In this document: positions 4,499 to 6,498 of the stretch, piece after piece
Layout of the letters: each line of letters starts with the position of its first letter
Numbering within the stretch: the first letter of the stretch is position 1
Origin: a bacterium
Lineage (GTDB): Bacteria; Auribacterota; JABMQX01
Direction: 5' to 3'
Assembly: GCA_013203085.1 (NCBI GenBank)
Contig: JABMQX010000303.1
Span: 1 to 6,498, forward strand
DNA length: 6,498 nucleotides
Notes under the pieces: model-generated
What the model was told of the DNA's origin: nothing
The model's input: only the letters and a program-made list of their open reading frames with translations
The model's database searches: none
Position numbers and translations under genes: made by a program

Positions 4499-5842
4499 TC
4501 AGATATATCCCTCCTGTTTGTACTTCTGGAGCTTGTAGATGAGGTTTCGGCGGCTGATGCCGAGGCGTTTTGCCGCCTGAGTTCTGTTTCCACCGGTCTC
4601 GGCGAGGGCGCTGAGAATTGCGGTACGCTCGACGTCTTCCATTAGTGTTCCGTCGGAGTGAGGGGGAACTGTGCGGCCGGGGATGTCCGATGGACAGATT
4701 TTCGCGGGAAGATGCTCCGGGAGTACGATTTCTCCCCTCGAGAGAAGGCACGCCCGCTCGACGGCGTTTCGCAGTTGCCGGATGTTGCCGGGCCAATCAT
4801 ACATTTCGAGGGCTGCGGAGGCGGTGCCGGAGAAACGAACCTTGCCGCCGGTAAATGAACCGGCGAAATGGCGAGCCAGAGGGAGAATGTCCGCACGACG
4901 TTCCCGCAAAGGGGAAACGTGCAACTGGATGACGTTGAGGCGGTAGAAAAGGTCCTCGCGGAAGCGACCGTCAGCAACTGCTTTTTCAATGTCGCGGTTG
5001 GTGGCGGCGATGAGGCGGACGTCGGTGCGAAGGGTGCCGCTGCCGCCGAGCTTCTGGAAGGTCCCGTCCTGAACAACCCGGAGGAGCTTTGCCTGGAGAC
5101 TCGGGGACATCTCGGCAATTTCGTCAAGGAAGAGAGTTCCACCGTTGGCCGCCTCGAAGCGTCCGCTGCGGTCCTGGACGGCGCCTGTGAAAGCGCCTTT
5201 CTCATGGCCGAACAGTTCGCTTTCCAGAAGGTTGTCGGGAATGGCGGCACAGTTGACCTTGACGATGGATTTTTTTCTCCGCTCGCTCCAGAGATGGATG
5301 AGGTCTGCTACGACCTCCTTGCCAGTGCCGCTTTCGCCGGAAATGATGACCGACGCTCTTGACGGCGCGACGACTGCCGCCTCAGCCAGAATGGATAGGA
5401 ACGAAGGGCTTTTGGCGACGACTCCCTCTGGGATGTCCGGGAGGGAAGGGGCTTTTGCGGGGAGGCCGGGTGCTCCAGCAGCGTCCTCGACGGCGACCGC
5501 GAGTTCGTTCAGGTCTATCGGCTTGGCGAGGTAATCAAGGGCGCCGTCCTTTATGGCGGATACGGCGTCGCGTACGTCCGCGTAAGCGGTGATCAAAAGG
5601 ACCGGGAGGACGGGGAAGGATTCTCGTATTTCCCGCAGCGCTTCCAGCCCGCTCATCCCCGGCATTCGCACGTCCATGATGACGATGTGAATCGGTCGCT
5701 TCCGGAGCTCGGAGAGAGCTTCCTCGGCGGTTGCCGCCTGAAAACAATCATATCCTCGCGTAGCCAGAAAATCGGCGATCAGCCGCCGCTGTGTGGCGTC
5801 ATCGTCAACAACGAGGACTGATTTTGCCTGGCGAGAGGTCAT
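4499..5842 (-). CDS. Sigma-54-dependent NtrC-family response regulator
   Basis: This 447-residue DNA-binding activator has the full three-domain layout. The receiver domain (about 8-120) has acidic residues D13-D15, phospho-acceptor D57 in IMDVRMP, T85 and K107 in LAKP. The AAA+ domain (about 140-375) has Walker A GESGTGKE (169-176), the sigma-54 contact loop GAFTGA (216-221), Walker B GTLFLDE (235-241), arginines in FREDLFYRLNV (295, 301) and sensor II WPGNIRQL (350-357), where Gln replaces the more usual Glu of 'GNvREL'. A Fis-type helix-turn-helix closes the protein (NRTQAAKRLGISRRNLIYKL, 419-438). Phosphorylation by its kinase should trigger ATP-driven opening of sigma-54 promoters. Its ATG overlaps the kinase stop as ATGA (5842-5839), with GAGG at 5853-5850 as ribosome site, so translation is probably coupled. 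Its regulon is unknown; convergence on cysE does not by itself imply control of cysteine synthesis. Confidence 0.96.
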   Translation of the reverse strand: MTSRQAKSVLVVDDDATQRRLIADFLATRGYDCFQAATAEEALSELRKRPIHIVIMDVRMPGMSGLEALREIRESFPVLPVLLITAYADVRDAVSAIKDGALDYLAKPIDLNELAVAVEDAAGAPGLPAKAPSLPDIPEGVVAKSPSFLSILAEAAVVAPSRASVIISGESGTGKEVVADLIHLWSERRKKSIVKVNCAAIPDNLLESELFGHEKGAFTGAVQDRSGRFEAANGGTLFLDEIAEMSPSLQAKLLRVVQDGTFQKLGGSGTLRTDVRLIAATNRDIEKAVADGRFREDLFYRLNVIQLHVSPLRERRADILPLARHFAGSFTGGKVRFSGTASAALEMYDWPGNIRQLRNAVERACLLSRGEIVLPEHLPAKICPSDIPGRTVPPHSDGTLMEDVERTAILSALAETGGNRTQAAKRLGISRRNLIYKLQKYKQEGYI

Positions 5843-6498
5843 TGTCCTTCCTCGACAAGCCGTATTCCGTCCACGATGAACACAGAACCGCGTGGAACTC
5901 TGGGTTCATACTGGAGGCGCCAGCCGTGGGCAAGAGCGATTCGCCGACAGATGGCAAGCCCCAACCCACTCCCGTCCTGACGCGTTGTAAAATAAGGAGT
6001 GAACAGCCGGTCGCGGTGTTCGGGGGGCACTCCCCTTCCGTCGTCCTCGACGACGATGCGCACATTGCCTTCACCCTGAGGCTCGACGCTCACCCGCAAG
6101 TGCCCTCCATCTTCCACTGCTTGCACGCCGTTAAGGAGGAGATTGAAAAGCAACTGACGAAGCATCTCGCGGTCCGCCCAGACGACGGCATCATTGTGCT
6201 GTAGATCGAGGTGCGCCTTTTGCTCTTCAGCGTCGAGGGAGATGAGCGCGCGAAGCTCCTCGAAAAGGGAGTCAAGTTTCACCTGCTTGGGCTTCGATTC
6301 GCGGGGACGGGAAAACGCAAGCCACTCGTTGATCCGCGAATCGAGCCGATCCGCTTCGTCGGCGATCAGCTTGACTTTCTCTTTCCAGTCGGGAGACGAG
6401 GGTGTCGTGCTGGCGAGGGTCTGAGCAGCCATTCGGACAACATTGAGGGGGTTTTTCGTCTCGTGAGCGAGGCCGCCGGCAGCCAGGTTCATTTCAAG
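5839..6498 (-). CDS. Sensor histidine kinase, C-terminal part (N-terminus beyond window)
   Basis: The frame is open to the right edge (two codons, Leu-Glu, precede Met at 6492), so the sensor region is missing and Met 6492 is internal. Numbering from that Met, the HisKA H-box reads GLAHETKNPLNVVR with the phospho-accepting His10 (codon 6465-6463). The HATPase domain has the N-box RQLLFNLLLNGVQA (112-125), G1 box EDDGRGVP (149-156), F-box LFTPYFTT (163-170) and G2 box GSGLGLA (174-180). It is therefore catalytically complete: it should bind ATP, autophosphorylate and pass the phosphate to the regulator it overlaps by four bases. Relatives paired with NtrC-type regulators (AtoS, ZraS, NtrB types) sense varied signals; the signal here cannot be inferred without the N-terminus. 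The protein ends about 37 residues after the G2 box, normal for the family. Confidence 0.95.
   Translation of the reverse strand, partial: LEMNLAAGGLAHETKNPLNVVRMAAQTLASTTPSSPDWKEKVKLIADEADRLDSRINEWLAFSRPRESKPKQVKLDSLFEELRALISLDAEEQKAHLDLQHNDAVVWADREMLRQLLFNLLLNGVQAVEDGGHLRVSVEPQGEGNVRIVVEDDGRGVPPEHRDRLFTPYFTTRQDGSGLGLAICRRIALAHGWRLQYEPRVPRGSVFIVDGIRLVEEGQ

Noticed and set aside
4642..5250. A 202-codon reverse-strand frame inside the response regulator, and forward frames such as 4868-5362
   Set aside because: These are other-frame shadows of the AAA+ domain. They are Ser/Ala/Arg-rich and lack family features.

Overview
This window looks like bacterial chromosome from an organism that uses sigma-54, because it encodes an NtrC-type activator with an intact GAFTGA loop. 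Coding DNA is moderately GC-rich. The long serine acetyltransferase and the DUF3887-type hydrolase fit an uncultured or environmental Gram-negative lineage, but nothing here fixes the phylum. Both window edges cut through genes.

Layout, left to right. (1) Positions 1-1113 hold the 3' part of a forward alpha/beta hydrolase with a DUF3887-like N-terminal domain. It is visibly more A/T-rich than the rest. (2) Positions 1114-1541 hold no intact gene. They contain what reads like the C-terminal scrap of a transposase (about 1177-1338), then a possible promoter, then a leader with two interleaved perfect inverted repeats. (3) A small nitroreductase-family flavoprotein lies at 1542-2051. (4) cysK, O-acetylserine sulfhydrylase, lies at 2177-3103. 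(5) A 319-base non-coding stretch, 3104-3422, is rich in hairpins and holds a short reading frame that begins Met-Ser-Cys-Gln-Cys. (6) cysE/epsC, serine O-acetyltransferase of the long subfamily, lies at 3423-4394. (7) On the reverse strand, converging on cysE, is a two-component operon: a histidine kinase (cut by the right edge, ending at 5839) overlapping by four bases the sigma-54 response regulator (5842 down to 4499).

How the genes work together. CysE makes O-acetylserine from serine and acetyl-CoA, and CysK converts it with sulfide to cysteine, so cysK and cysE form a complete two-step cysteine module. The nitroreductase may be co-transcribed with cysK, but its role is unknown. The kinase and regulator form a self-contained signalling pair whose target is not visible here.

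The most interesting material is non-coding. The cysK-cysE gap looks like a possible structured leader with a cysteine-coded short ORF, and the nitroreductase leader has pseudoknot-like repeat topology. Both are inferences from reading the sequence by eye.
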